Numbered from the stretch's first letter, positions 47,213 through 60,738 are shown. The stretch is 64,000 bases of DNA from Straminergon stramineum (GCA_963920665.1 OY987266.1:14203001-14267000), one strand, 5' to 3'. Notes: generated by a model from the sequence alone, not told the origin. Numbers and translations are program-made.

Positions 47213-48849
47213 GGCACTACTCAAACTTGTGTAAATTTGTTTTGCTGTGGATTTCCATTTGTTTTCTAAAACAAGAAAAAACTTGTGTAAATTTTGCTTT
47301 CCTAAACCATGCCTCCTTCGGAACCAATCATAATCTGTGATTCAAGCAATATTTTCTTTGGATTGTGAATTTTGATACTGCCAGATGGTGGCTCAGTGGT
47401 TTGCTAATTATGACTTTGAAGGATCTCAGGAATTGGGGAAGCTCAGGCCCTGTTGAAGAAATTAACTTAACTTAACTCAAGGACTGTTCTTTTGATAGAA
47501 AAGTCAATCAAAGTATCTATGCAGAAAACTTGACTGATGGTGTAAAAAAACAAAATATAATTTGAACCGTGAAAAATAGTCTGTCAAATGCCTATAAATT
47601 AGTGTAGCAGTTGAACTAAAGCATTTTTTTCCCCTTATTTTTGAAGGACCATTGTTAGCTCTTTGATTCATTTTTAAAGAAAAAATTGGAAACCCATAAT
47701 TTAATTCTTAAAAAATAAACCCCAAAATATAAGAAATGTCCTTCATTGAATAAATCATTAAAATTTGAGATTGATTCAAACAAGGTCATCAAAATTGGTA
47801 TGCAATTTTAGACTAAGGCATAGAAACATCGAAAAGCAACACTTTTGTTGATCCCACTATCTCAAAGCTCAAGTGACTAATAAAATTTGATGAGATTATC
47901 AACAAACTCAAGAGAGATGCAACTAAACCTTGGTGGTTTTGTAATTTTCCAATGCTTTAATAATATTTTACAAATTTTCAAAGTTGAAAACATAGGATAG
48001 CCTATATGTAACACTAGACTTGCTTTAAATGGACATCCTTGAAGTAGGAAATGTCTCACCTCTCATTCATTGCTTCAAGAAACTCCTCATCTTTGAGTGG
48101 TTGCATCTAAAAAGAGAGCTACAAAGTGTTGATTTTGAGTCAATAAATGTTCATTTTAGTCCTCTTGGGGGGTAATGGAGAACAAAAAAATGACAATTCT
48201 TGATATTTCTACCTGAAAGTTTAGATTGTTATGCTTGAATGAACAAGTGAATGCAAAATATGAAAAAAAAATCTATTCAAATTGAGTCTCCATTGAGTAT
48301 AGTTATTTTTTTACAATAATATTTTCATTTCAAGTTTTGAAAATTGAGACCAAATAATAGTGAAAGATTTTTGGCTCACTGATTATTTGGATTCATTATT
48401 GAAGAGTCATTTTTTCAACAAGAAAGTTAAATTTTCAAGGTAAGAGAAAATTTGGTCCTATGAACCATACAAATTTTGAGACATCTATATTGTTCTATTG
48501 ATTAAACTCTAGTACAAGATATAAAAAACATATGAACTGATGAAGAAAAGAAGCCCTTGACCATTAATGATGAATGTTTCTAGAATATACTATTGGAATT
48601 TTATAAAACGCAAGTATAAGTTTTTCATATTCTTCAACATTGTGACTAGCTAGCTTAGTCACAATGACAGTGATTTATTGCTTTTGTCCAAGATTTTGAA
48701 TTTGTTCATGTTAAGATGGAAATGACAAGAAAACTTGCAAAAATCAAGTTTAACATACTTATAGGTAACAAAATTTAGGGCTTGCATTTGTACTAGTCAA
48801 GGAACTATGGATGATCAAATTTGGAAAAATTGTATTTTTTTGGAGTCAA
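47213..48849. other. AT-rich, no gene seen
   Basis: Possible eroded element end AGTCCTCTTGGGGGGTAAT near 48156. 48600-48850 aligns in reverse with 25680-25900 of repeat R. Confidence 0.4.
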
Positions 48850-50940
48850 AGAATCCATGTTAGGTGGGAAAGTTAGAAAATAAAAGATTAACCAATTACA
48901 AAATAAGAGGCACATTCTTACACTTATCCCCAAGGGATGGAATTGTTTTCATAAGCCCCTCTTCAATAAATTTGTAGGACTACCATAAGATAGAGGATTG
49001 TCAAACGAGGGTTGCTATTATGTAAGCCTAAAAGCATGAGCCTATGAGCCTAGAAGACTATACACTTATATTATAGGTGTCTCTATAATAGAAAGCTTCT
49101 ATGATTATAGTATAGGTATGTTATAGATACCTATATTATACTTTTTTATGTTATAAGCACCTTATATGGTTGTAGTATATTTACTTATACATATATTCAA
49201 GGCTCACATGCTTATATACTAGCACCATTGTGGGCACATTTGAATAACTTTAGGATCTTTTTGGATCGACAAATCCATACCTAATTCAACTCCCGGTTGC
49301 ATGTAAAGAACAATAATTTGAGACTCAAAACAAGTTCAAAAGTTGTTATCTTTTTCTCTCTATCTGTTTGAGTGTGTCTACTAGTAAACAAGTGGAAGGA
49401 ATTGAAGGCTTGTTTAATTTACACATCATACATAAAAACCAAGTGATTTGTTTTGTTTCCACTCATATTTAATATTCTTTTTCATTTACATTGGACAAAC
49501 CTTCTCACTTATAGTCTATTCTTCTGTCCTACTATTGCAAAATGATTGAGGAAGTACACAAATACAAATGTAAATGGTTTGACTATACTACCAAATGAAA
49601 AATAAAAAATTGGAGAAATGGTATAGATTTATAGTGCTTTATTTATTTTTTGTAAAAAAAAATATTTTTCATTGCATAATTTAATGTTATTTTTTATTAT
49701 AGAAATCAATGATATTCACTTTAATTATTAAAGAAGCAAGTATCTAAACATAAAAAGCTTGAGAGTCAAACCCAATTTGAAGCTTAAACATGATTTTTGT
49801 AGCCATTATGTGCAATTAAAAACATAAATTTTCATCAAATCTAGTGCATACATTGCTTTTCAAATCTGACAAATTCTAAGTATTAAACATTTTACCATTA
49901 TTGCACCCTCTACAAGTGAATGATTCCATTAAATATAAATGTCCAAAAGTATATCATCCAAAAATGTTAGGCAAATTTTATTTTTTTCCAAAAAACATTT
50001 ATAAGAATATTTTCATAAATCATGCATTAGATGAAATTTGAGGGCATGAAGAAGCCGTGAGTTATTTTGAGTTCCCAAGTTGTGGGAACTTGCCACATCA
50101 TCAATATGACATGGCACAATCATTGTCACGTCAGAAAATAGTATTACTTTTCATTATTTTTTAAATTCAGTTTTAAGTTTATCAATACTTTTTAGAACTA
50201 TTGGAAAAAAAAATCATTTTTTTTTTCAAAAATTTGGAAATTCAGCCCATTATGAGTTGGTTCCCAATTTCTGGCAGCACAAGGAACAATGCAGGGAACA
50301 ACCCTGAAACAGGCTCTTGAAGCCCTCAATTGTCCTTTAATGATGTCCAAATTGTGTATGATTGAAACATTCACCTCATTTGTAGCAAAGAAATTGAGCA
50401 CTGGAAGTTTCAATGTGGCAATATCCTTCAGTACTGAATCCATAGAGTGCACTGTCATAAAACACTCAATTTCCATTGTGCTTACCCAAAAGAAAATTGA
50501 AGAGTAAAAGAAGGGAAAAAAATACTGAGTAGGTTGCAGACGTACATTTTCAGGCGGGGAAACCGAATTCAATTCCATCAGACGTTGATTCTGATCCAAC
50601 GCAGAAATTGGTAGATTTGAGGGCCCAGCAAGACCTCTCCGAGCGTGAGCAGGCTCCTCTGTTGGGATACGTAGATTGGGTTTGAAAAGCGTAGATTCTG
50701 TAATTTGGCGTTCAATTTTATCATAGGCTGACGGTGATCCCACGGTGTTTTCGTAGATGCGGAGGGACTCACACGAACTGGCATTCCGATACCGAAGCAC
50801 AGGGACTGAATCCCACCAGGTCTTCCGTACCGTATCCCTATCCCCACGTGGATGGAGACGGGGAGCAAATAACTTCTGGGGATATTAGGGAACGAGAGTC
50901 CCCACCAATTCTTCCGTATAGCTGCTGTAGAACATTTCAC
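48850..50940 (-). repeat. repeat R, copy C (inverted)
   Basis: Reverse complement of the copies at 20 and 24 kb. The core is at 50940-50530, and AT-rich parts follow down to 48850. The longest open frame (50198-50800, minus, 200 codons from an alternative start) runs through the core, but copies A and B do not keep it, so I treat it as chance. The M1 MITE (49006-49230) has replaced or joined a deleted segment. Confidence 0.65.
49006..49230. mobile_element. MITE family M1, copy 2
   Basis: Ends CGAGGGTTGCTATTATGTAAG and the complement CAATGGTGCTAGTATATAAG. Flanks show no clear duplication, and about 150 bp of repeat R expected here are missing, so deletion accompanied or followed insertion. 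Confidence 0.7.
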
Positions 50941-51250
50941 CTATCTTAATTGAATGTAATTACGATCATTGTTACTAGTTGACTCGAACATATCACAATT
51001 GTAATTACCGCTATTATTAAAAATTGACTTGAACATATAACTAGTGCAAAAATAGGCCACATTTTATAAAATATTGTCATAATAATTTATTTGTATATGT
51101 ATTGTAGGTAAGTTAAATTCTATTTAAAAAATTCTTCATGACTAACAAGTATCCATCACTAACTTAATAAGTGACCATGATGTATGACCCTTGAGTATTA
51201 TCAATACCTGTACATGATAAGTGTATATGATAAGTGAGTCCAATCATCAA
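50941..51250. other. non-coding spacer
   Basis: AT-rich DNA between repeat R and the next TTAA element; no feature seen. Confidence 0.4.
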
Positions 51251-51254
51251 TTAA

Positions 51255-51394
51255 CCCTTGAAGGATGTTGAGGCTAAAAAGTGGTCGATGGATGACTTCA
51301 TTGTTCATTGTCAAAAAAAGAATGCACCTTTTGGTCCAATAATCAATGCTATTTCGTAACTACCTTGGTCATAGGGGGTCGCATCCTTCAAGCA
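51255..51394. mobile_element. PB-C family TTAA MITE, copy 2
   Basis: TTAA at 51251-51254 and 51395-51398. Ends CCCTTGAAGGATG and the complement TGCTTGAAGGATG. 140 bp. Sibling of 29863-30010. Confidence 0.85.
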
Positions 51395-51475
51395 TTAAGT
51401 TAATTTCATTGTGTATTGAATTTGTATTGAATACAAGCAGTACAAGAGATGGCTCGAAAACAGTTCAGGCATTAA

Positions 51476-52434
51476 CCCCTCACCGCCCAAGGGGACCAAA
51501 AGTGTCCTCAGGTCAAATTCAAAATGTTGTAACTTTTGCATACGATGCCTGAAGTCAATAAAACTTGTTGGAGATTTTGTGCTCTCTCTCCTAGTTTAAG
51601 TGGTAAAATTTTCAGATCAATCCAAGATTTGCTGAATTTTTGGAAGCCAATTGAAGTTCACAAGTTCAATTTGAGTTCAACAACATGCATTTGGTGGCTG
51701 CAACTTCGGGGGCTTGTATCTCCTTCATCCAAAGTTAGTTTTCAATAAAATTTGTTGGATTATGTTCCCCTTGAAGTCTAGTTATTGTGGTAGAATTTTC
51801 ATATCAATCCAGGTTGTTTTGAATGTCTGGGAGCAATTCAAAGTTCAAAATCCTGATATTTTTGGATTACAATGAATTTTGGCGGCTTGTTTCTTTTTCA
51901 TACAATGTTCGATTCCAATAATTTTTTTGGAAAAGTTTTGCATACTAGTCTAGTTTGTGTGTATAAAATTTCATATCAATCCAAGAAGTTATGAGTGACT
52001 GAAACGCATTTCAATAGAAGGAGGTTCAGTTTTTGATGTATTTTTTGCAACTTTTCTTGCTATTTTTGGACATTTCAAAATCATTTTGCAGACACAATGA
52101 GTCAATTGAATGATATTTTTTTACATCAATGTATTTTTATGATGATTTTGAATCACTTTATAGTTTAAAATTTCTTCATTTGAGAAGATTTAGAAACCGA
52201 ATTTCACCTCCAAATGTATTTTTAGGAAAAATTCAGCATCCTTTTTCAACACTAAAACATTATAATCTTGCAATCTATGCGGTCAAATGACACCAAATTT
52301 GGTGCATGTAATCTACAACAAGTGCACTACAAGATTGTACGGTTGAGATCTTTGTAACTCAGTGAAAATTATATCTGTAATACTTCAAAAGAAATGTTGT
52401 TTTTTGACATGTTCACGCCCTGAGTGGTGAGGGG
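51476..52434. mobile_element. TTAA-type element (959 bp)
   Basis: TTAA at 51472-51475 and 52435-52438. Ends CCCCTCACCGCCCAAGGG and the complement CCCCTCACCACTCAGGG share the first nine bases exactly and most of the next eight. Non-coding. It is one of the clearest TTAA/CCC elements in the window. Confidence 0.9.
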
Positions 52435-52438
52435 TTAA

Positions 52439-53560
52439 GAACCAACCATATAGAAGTGCCAGAAATAGCTTAGAGGGTAGTTCATATGGAAGAAACTTTG
52501 TGTGGTGATAAACTATGGTCCTATGTGCATGATTTTAGAGTTCTCATCAGGTGAAAGGGGTGACTAGAATGTGAGCTCTTCACTCATAAATGAGTTCTTA
52601 ACTTAGATACTTTGACCTAAATCTGAAGTGTAGTTAATGGAGTGCAATAAAATCTTATTAATAGTGGGGAGGGAATTATGAAGTAATGACTCATTAAACT
52701 TTTTCGTGGGGAGTGTAGACATGCCCATGGTGTCATTTTTGACATCAAGTGGACACATTAAGGACTGACAAGAACAACCTAAGCATCATATTTATCACTT
52801 TGTGGACTCACTTGTTGTATTGAAAGCCATGTTTTCATTAACTATTGGTAGAGTCTATGAGCATAGGAAGCGACCTACACCCCTTCCACTTTGAATAATC
52901 GTTTCTAATTCATGCACAATCAAAAAAATTTGATAAAAATTGTCACTGATGTGTTCTTCATGAAATAAATATTTCCAAATACAAATTTCTTCACAAAGGG
53001 TTGTTTTCCCTTAGATGGATGCTTTTTGAGCCTTCTACCTTAACACAACATGCAAAAAACAATCAATAACTAGGAATAACAATGTGAGTTTTATTTAATA
53101 ATGTTTTTAGGGATTACATTGTTGAATTGGGTATCTCTCCTGCTCTATAGCAATTTGGGAACTTCTATTCCTAAATATTCATAGATACAATACATTTGGA
53201 GTGTGTATATGTCTTCTTTCTTTGTATAAATTTCGTCTAAATAGGGATAGGGATAAGGAAGATCCAATGTAGGGATGTTTATAGTCTTTTTTATTGTAGT
53301 AGACTTCATATGTAAGGGGTTGACAAAGTTGACAAACATCTATAATAGGATTTGATAACATATCGGGTACTTGTATGATACAAGGGGCCATGTCTATAGT
53401 TTTTTTATGTTGAAGTGTTTCAATATTTGTTTGGTATATGCCATTTTTCGGTATTTAAAATTTACATGTTATTATGCAAAACCAAACATCTCTATATTGT
53501 AGACAAAAAAGGTGTTTTGTTTGCATTCTTCTTGAACTCCAATTTTTTACCCTCTAAAAG
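52439..53560. other. AT-rich, no gene seen
   Basis: 53440-53560 is the reverse complement of 19058-19160, that is, shared flank of PB-A. Nothing else can be supported. Confidence 0.4.
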
Positions 53561-53564
53561 TTAA

Positions 53565-54673
53565 ACCTAAATGAGCATGTGTCCCCTCAAAAGACACTAC
53601 AAGGTTTGGACAAGTTTCTATGATCCCAATTTTTAACATGATTTAACTGAAAACTTTCTTGAAGATAGAAAAATACACTAGCTTTAGGGGAATCGAATTT
53701 TTATTTCTATTGGTGCTAGGGAAAAAAATTCAAGTCATCCAAAGCTCAAAAAATCTTTTGCCAAAAAATTAAAAAATTAAAAAAAATTGTTTTTAAATTT
53801 TATTTCTCTTAGAAAATATCTTTGTCTATATGCCAAAATTTTTTATTTATTCCATATGGAATAATGATTAGAAAGTTATGGAGATTCTTAATTTCAAACA
53901 ATGGGAGCATCTTTTTTGAAAAAGAATTTTTAGAATTCATTATTGAACTCAGTTTCCATAATTTTTCAAAAGAAAAAATCTATGGAGTTTAGTTTGTTTG
54001 CTAGAACAATTTGAGGGTTACTATTATGTGAGTCTAGGAGCATGAACCTAGAAGCTATGGAAACTATACACCTACGTTATAGGTGTCTATATAATAGATA
54101 CTTTTCATGATTATAGTGTAATTATATTATAGGTCTTTATATTATAAGCACCTTTAATGATTGTAGGATATCTACTTCTACATATGCTCAAGGCTCACAT
54201 ACTAGCATCATTGGAACAATCTCACCATTGGGATTAGTGTATTTCAAATCCATCTTAGAAATATTAGTGATATAGTGTGTTTGTTGTCTCATACTAACTT
54301 CTACATAACAATTTTTAAAAGAATGAAAATCAAGTTGTTGTTTTAAAATTTTATTCCAAAAACTCAACTCATTTTTTCAACATAAAAAATATAAATTCAG
54401 ACTCTATAGGAAAATATTTTTAATTTGTGATAATTTAAAGCCAAAAAAATCTAGTCTAGCAAGGTGCAAAATCTTTTTTTCCCACTTCAAATACTTATAT
54501 CGTACAATCTATAAAATCAAAGTTTATAAATTTCTCCCCTACAATCTTTTGCTAGTTTAGTTCAAGATTCTATGATTAGATATGCCAATTTTTTTAAGCT
54601 CTACACTTGGCAATAGAAATGACAATTTTGAGTGTTTAAGACTGAAAAAAGGTATTGTGTGGTCCTTTGTGGG
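53565..54673. mobile_element. TTAA-type element, family PB-A, copy 2
   Basis: TTAA at 53561-53564 and 54674-54677. Ends ACCTAAATGAGC and the complement CCCACAAAGGACC. 1109 bp including a nested M1 MITE. The right TTAA is followed at once by CCCCCAAACGACCTTGAGG, the likely start of another element. Non-coding. Confidence 0.75.
54012..54213. mobile_element. MITE family M1, copy 3
   Basis: Ends TGAGGGTTACTATTATGTGAG and the complement CAATGATGCTAGTATGTGAG. Duplication GAACAAT at 54004-54010 and 54214-54220 (eighth base T versus C). PB-A copy 1 shows the uninterrupted site near 18607. Confidence 0.85.
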
Positions 54674-54677
54674 TTAA

Positions 54678-57372
54678 CCCCCAAACGACCTTGAGGACAA
54701 ATTATATCCTCACACATTTTTTGCAGGGGTATAACAAAAAAAATGTTGAATTTGGGAAATATATGAACTATACACTTTTAGGGCTACAATGCTTAAAAAC
54801 GAGAAACAAGTTGATTCCATAGATGACATGTTCTTTATTTTCTATGTCCACATTAGTGACAGAGTGTCCCTATACATTCTTGCTACAAACCCTGCCAACT
54901 CAGCTTCAGCCCTCTGGGTGGGTGAGGGCAACCCGGAGAAAATATTGTTGGAGTTTAGGAATTCGTCCTTGCGGATACAATTGTTCCTGCCCTTAGAAAT
55001 CTTCATTTTGAAGTATGCGCGTCTTCCTCACACGCCCAGAAGAATTAGAAACAATTTTTATAAGCATCTAGCAAGGACAAGGGTTTTAGGTTTTAGGGTC
55101 ATAGATAGTGAGCAGTTTAGGTGAAGGTGCTTAGGATTCGTTCAAGGACAACTGATGGTGGAGAGTGGAATTTAGGAGGGAGGCTTTTGCTTTGTCCTAG
55201 CGATGGAAACAATTGGCTTCAACGAGCGGTGAAGGCAGAGAAGTCACTATCCTACTCGCAATTTTGAGTGCTTCCGGCTCACGAAATCTGGAACTGTGAT
55301 TACTAACAAATTTCTCTTGGGTTTTTATTTCTCTCCACTACTTCTCATCTTTGCAATTGCACCATTGTTGTTGTACCTCCACTAGCTTAGGGGCGCAAGT
55401 AGAATGTCCAATTTAGGGAGCAAGCCGCACCTCCCAATCCCACAATCTCGGATTGAACAAGCGTGTATCATTGAGAGTTGGCTGCTGGAGATTGATGCAA
55501 TTGAGAAGGAGATAAATCAAGTCCTACAGTGCTTGAATCTCGATCACTTGATGTCGCTCCCTTGATGCTTGAAGATACTCTAGCTATCACCGACATAGAA
55601 GGCAACTCATTGGAGAATCCTATCCTACAACAATATTGCCTTCATTTTGGGTTGGAGACACAAGCGTGACTTCCCTCACGAATCTTTTCGTGTAGTTAGG
55701 GAAATTTGGCTTGACGAGAATGACAGACCAAGTGTTGGAAAAATGAGCATTCTGTCTTGCAATACAAAAGAGACTCTTCATACGATCACTAACGTACAAA
55801 AAGAGGCTCAAGCAAAGGGAGCGAGAACGCTTGAAGGCAGATGCGATACATTGCAAGGGTTTGTTGGTGGATGGGCAGAATCCTCCGCCCTTGTCTCCAA
55901 TGGGAGGCGCATCGGCAAGCCTAAGGAATGCATCCTCACCTGTATCGTGCCTCCCTACAACTCGACAGAGGGTGGAATTGTTCCCAATCATGCCAACATC
56001 GCAGGAGGGAGCCGAAATTCCTATTCTAATCACAATTTCCAATCCACCGGACAATGCACTTACAAACATCGTTGGACAAGGAAATTTGAGAGGAAACAAT
56101 TGAAGGACAACTTTAGGGTCAAAGGGGAGCTTAGGCAACACGCAGATGCCCAAGGCAGTTCTGCCACCCTAGCCATCAAAGGGCATGGAGGGGAGATGGA
56201 TGGATCCTTTAATCTATAGGCGTGGGCGAGATGGTAGGCAGAGAAGTCGCAGAGGGCTTGTATGGGGAAGGGGGAAGAATGTGTAGGGCGACGGGGGGAG
56301 AGGTTCAAATTTAGAAGATGGTGAAGCTGTTTCTTCTAGGGGAAAAAGGCAGGGTGGAAAGAAAGGCAAGGAGAGCAAGAGTGGAGATTCACGTGTTTCA
56401 ATTTTGAGTGACATTCGGACACCGCTGGGGTGATTTACACCAGCAACTAACATCGAGAGTCTACAATCACCTCGGTGTTTGAGAGAAAAGGTTTTCATGA
56501 ATTTAGTTTTCCGACTGTAAGATGCACGTCACGGATTGGAGAGATTAGTTGCGGGGAAGGTTTTGGAAGAAACGGAAGATTTGGTTGAAGGCACAAAAGT
56601 TTCGGTTGAAGGCACTTGCATGGAAGATGTAATGGATTGCAAAGAGGCATTTGGATTCGAGTGTGAGAGTGTGGAATGCTTTCGAATCATTCCTGAAGGC
56701 AAGCGCATTGTATCAAACCATGGTGAATCAACTTATTCAAGGCGAAGTCAAAATAGCCTAGATTAGTACAATTCCTGCACCGACGGGGGAGGCTGTATGC
56801 CCTTGGAAGGCACTATTTGCAATCTTGTGACAATAGCAGTTGCAACCGAGAACATTGTTGTGACTCATGTCTGGGTACCTCGTCCTCTGTTAGGACTTAG
56901 TCCTACTGTTGGTGAGGTCAACATGTTGTTGGGTGAAGTGATGAGAGAATTTGAACATGTAATAACACATGCAATACTGTACAAGGTCGACTTTGGTGGG
57001 GTGGCTGGAGTGCAAGCTGTTGAGAAGGCAAATTGCATTCCTGTAAGTGAGGGGGTGTGAGTGCTAAATTATCCACCCTTGGTAATTCGCGAACATAACC
57101 AGGTTTTGGGTTTCGACTAAGTGACTCCTATTTTGGTGTGTTTAAGCGTGGTACATTGTACCTTCCAAGCGATGGATCTTTTTACTAAGTGCCTAAGTGA
57201 CCCTCAATTGCAAGATTTGCTTAAACTACCAATGTTTTGGGCTAACCAAATGGAGGGCTCATTGGATGATTTGGATGGGACCCAACCCAGGGCAGAACTA
57301 TCTTCAGATCCCTCTAGTTTGTCTCGTGCCATTTCTAAAAATATAAGACTCAACCCTATCCGACCTTCCTAG
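54678..57372 (+). other. degenerate open-frame region, possibly retroelement-derived
   Basis: Composition becomes markedly GC-richer and frames lengthen: 54789-55124, 55407-55565 (MSNLGSKPHLP..., charged, with IEKEINQVLQCL), 55647-56219, 56536-56766, 56797-57060 and 57121-57372. At 55800-56360 an alternative frame is basic (KKRLKQRERERLKAD) and then Arg/Gly-rich (RRGRDGRQRSRRG), which would suit a nucleic-acid-binding gag or ORF1 protein. Several shifts and stops separate the pieces. There is no RT, protease or zinc-knuckle motif I can point to. Identity is not established. Confidence 0.3.
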
Positions 57373-60300
57373 CCAAAGTAATAGCTAGATGAAGTTTGAT
57401 CACTACTTAGTTCCTCAAACTTCATCCATCAATTACACCTAGTTTCCCAATTCAGAAAGATCCGAAATTTTGGGGGATGGTTCACAAGGATTGATCCTAA
57501 CGAGATCTGGAATTGAACTTTGATTAGGGATTTCTACTGAATTTTCATCCACACCTTACCCAAACTTCATCTGCTAATTTCTCCTAACTTACAACTTCGA
57601 ATTGATTTTTTTTTCGGCCTTGGACCCTAGGTGGGAGCCTCTTTCTAATGTATTTGATTCTTTGTCTACCTCGGGGTTTAGCTATTCTTCATCCAACTTG
57701 AGCCTAAACTTCATTTGGCCATAACTTTTTCAATTATTGCCCGATTAGGGCGTGCTTTAGGATTTTGGAAAGCCACAACCTTCTTCTCCAAGCTTATGCC
57801 CTTGGAAATGACCTGACCTACGGTCTTGAGGGTCTGTCTTAGGTTTAGGCCTTGGCTCAAGCTACTAAACTCTAGTTAAGGCCCTAGGGAAGTTTGGAGA
57901 GGTCTCACTCATACCTCAAAACTTGAGCCGTTGATCACGCCACCCGGAAGCTCTACCTCCTCCGCCATGAACTCCCATGCTATGAGGCAACGAACCACCA
58001 TTCTAATCATAAAAGAATTTGGTACAAAGGTTTAATTGTCAATTTCTATCCTATTTCTTTCTTCCTCCCTTCTTTTTTTTTCTCCCATACTCTAAGGTAG
58101 CCCAACCAACCCCAATCTTCCTACTAAAATAATCCTAAGTACACGTCATCTCCTCCTCCAAGTTGAGCTACTTCTTACGTCCTACCCTAACATCTCACAC
58201 TTAATCTTGAGGTGATTACCTACTTCTAATCTAAGGGCCTAAGTAAGTTTTGTGGATTTCCTCGTCTCCCTTATCTACTTTCACTCCCTAACCTTTAACT
58301 TGTTCTCTTCCTTGCCTCCTTCTCCTTCTCTTGTTCCTTTGATTGTTGCCTTGAAGGTGGTTTGCAGAAGACAGGGAGTTGGATTCCTTGCCCTAATGGT
58401 TGCTTAGTGTGGCGGAGTTCGTGGTCTCCTTTCCTCCTTCCGTCTTGATTACTGGCCCTTTTTTCCTTCTTCTCCTTCTTCTTGGCAGCCCTTGTTCTTT
58501 TTTCCCTCACCCCGACGCCTCAGATACCCTCGAGTGGACCTCAACTCCCTAGTGTCTGTGCGACGGACCCCGACTCCCTAGTACCCTTGGGCGATAACCC
58601 TGACTCCCTAGTATTGGTGCGGTATTATGACCCTACCCAATACTAGTGCGATACCTGACCATGCTCGATGCCTGGGTTTGACGTGTTGGGTATCAAGGTC
58701 TTAGGGGTTGGGTGCTGAGTTGGATTGGCTGGTTTGACCTGTTGTTAATCTTTTGCTAATGCTAAGGGGGGGGGCATGCCATGCTCGTGGATTGTAGGTG
58801 TAAATCGGGCTTATGGAGGCCTACCCTCACTTGATTTCTTTCTCTAATTACCTCCTACCCTCAACTTTGACTTCTACTTCTATTCTTTTGGGGCCTAAAC
58901 CTTGGTTTGTTCCCAACACATTTTGAGAACTAAACCTTGTGGGGAGAGGGGCCACATGATCTCACTGGTTTCTGGTGAGGTGGTTTTAACACATTGCTAA
59001 GACTTTTTACCCCTAAGGGGTTCAAAGTTTCGCCATACAGGCGGAACCCACTACCCTTACGCCTTTGCACCTCACAACCAAGGGATGACACGTCATGGTT
59101 AAGGATGAAGATAATGGCAAGGAAAGGACCTTGGACACTCAAAAGTTAGCAACACGAGTTATTAACATCAAGAACTTGAACTAAAGGCCCTCCAAAGCGA
59201 CATTGCTAGTCATATGGGGGGTTGCTTCAAAGTTAATACACCAAAATCACAAGAAGAGTAATTAAAAGGGGTCTCTCAAAGGTAAGCACCTTTACTCTAG
59301 CAACCTAGTAAGTTAGTAAAAACTTCTAAGCTTAAGCTTGGAAGGGTTAGTACCACACTCAACCAAAAGGAAAGGCTAGGGACCTACCAAATACCTTGCA
59401 AGCTCCAAAAACAATAACAATGGCCAAAAGTGCCCCAAAACACTATTGCAAGGTTTGTGGCTAAAATGCCACAATTTCAACATCAATTGGACCCAATGGA
59501 CCCAATTACACAAAAAAGGGGTTGTGAGAGAGGAGAAGGGGTGCCTTTTTATACTCTTTCCTAGGCACCCACCTCTCCTCGTTTATTTAAGTTAACCTTA
59601 TCTTCTTGAATTTTCATCTAAACTCAAGGTTTTCATCTTATGTTGGCCCACTAAGCTAACTTTTGGAGATTAACTCTGAATTGCAAACGGATTGTGCCAT
59701 TGGCTTCAAAAGGCCATTTTCAATTCATAGAAATTCCCCTCCCCCTTTTCTATTTTCAAAATCACAATGAAATCTAGCGCCAACTTAATGCCAAAAATTG
59801 GGGAAAATTCCAACTTTGGAGGGTTGACTTTTCTAGCAAAAGTAACTAGTCTAGGCTCCTACGTTGGTACGGGGGAGTGAGAAAAGACCTATCTTGTGCT
59901 CCATTCCGCTTTTGTATGCTCCCGCTCCGCTGGTCAAACCCACTGTGGACTTTAATTTTCGTTAATTGTCGGGGAATGTTGCAGGTTCGGGTACTTTTAA
60001 CTATTGGAATGTTGTGAAACTTGTCGGGGCATCTTATTAACATAAATAAAGTTATACGAATTTTTAGTCGGATTTTATCACCACCTAGGGAATTTCCAGG
60101 AATTTCCCATCGTAGGTTTGGATAGTCGATCGTCCGGAAAGACATCTTCTGACTATCAGAAAATTCTGAAACTTTTCCTGGAACCTCCCATGGGATCCCA
60201 CGACACATGTGTAGGCTCATATTTTTACTCTACACATTGGCCTAGGGGGGACAATTTCCACCTCCTCGGTTAATTATCAATGGTCGGGGAATCTTTCACA

Positions 60301-60738
60301 CTGGGGGGAATCTTGACAAACTGACTTCGCCATTGGTTCACGGGCATGGGTTTAACCCCAGACCACCTTCCTTGGACCTTAGATTCCTCCACGGTCATGT
60401 CTTGGTCTTTTCGACATTTGTAAACCAACAATTTGAGGTTCTGCTATTTCGTCGGTGGAATGGCTAAATTAGAACCTATCTTCGAGAACTAATTCCTATG
60501 CCTCACCAGGATTCCCTCGACCAAATCTAGCTTAGAGATATCCGTCCCAAGTGGGGTTTTGAGCCTGATATGCCCATCACTCATAATTGACCCATTTACT
60601 ACGATTAGTTGGGTTCTAACCTATTTACAATTCATGGTTGGGCCATTCTAGCCACAACATACTCAAACTAGACCAAATACTATATTGGAATGTGACATTC
60701 CTATTTTGGTTCTACACTCTTTTTAGGATTTTTTGTAT
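57373..60738. other. non-coding, retroelement-like DNA
   Basis: CT-rich, GC-moderate DNA lacking long frames. Phrases such as CTTCATTTGGCCATAACTTTT resemble plant LTR/UTR sequence, by impression only. TTAACCCCAGACC at 60352 is a candidate left end of the piggyBac element discussed below. Confidence 0.3.
58530..58690. repeat. degenerate tandem repeat, about 34-bp period
   Basis: Units share GACTCCCTAGTA and GCGAT.. or GCGGT.. phrases; about four copies. Confidence 0.6.

Noticed and set aside
50198..50800. 200-codon minus frame in repeat R copy C
   Set aside because: It begins at a non-ATG codon, and copies A and B do not keep the frame, so it is probably chance openness of a GC-richer core.
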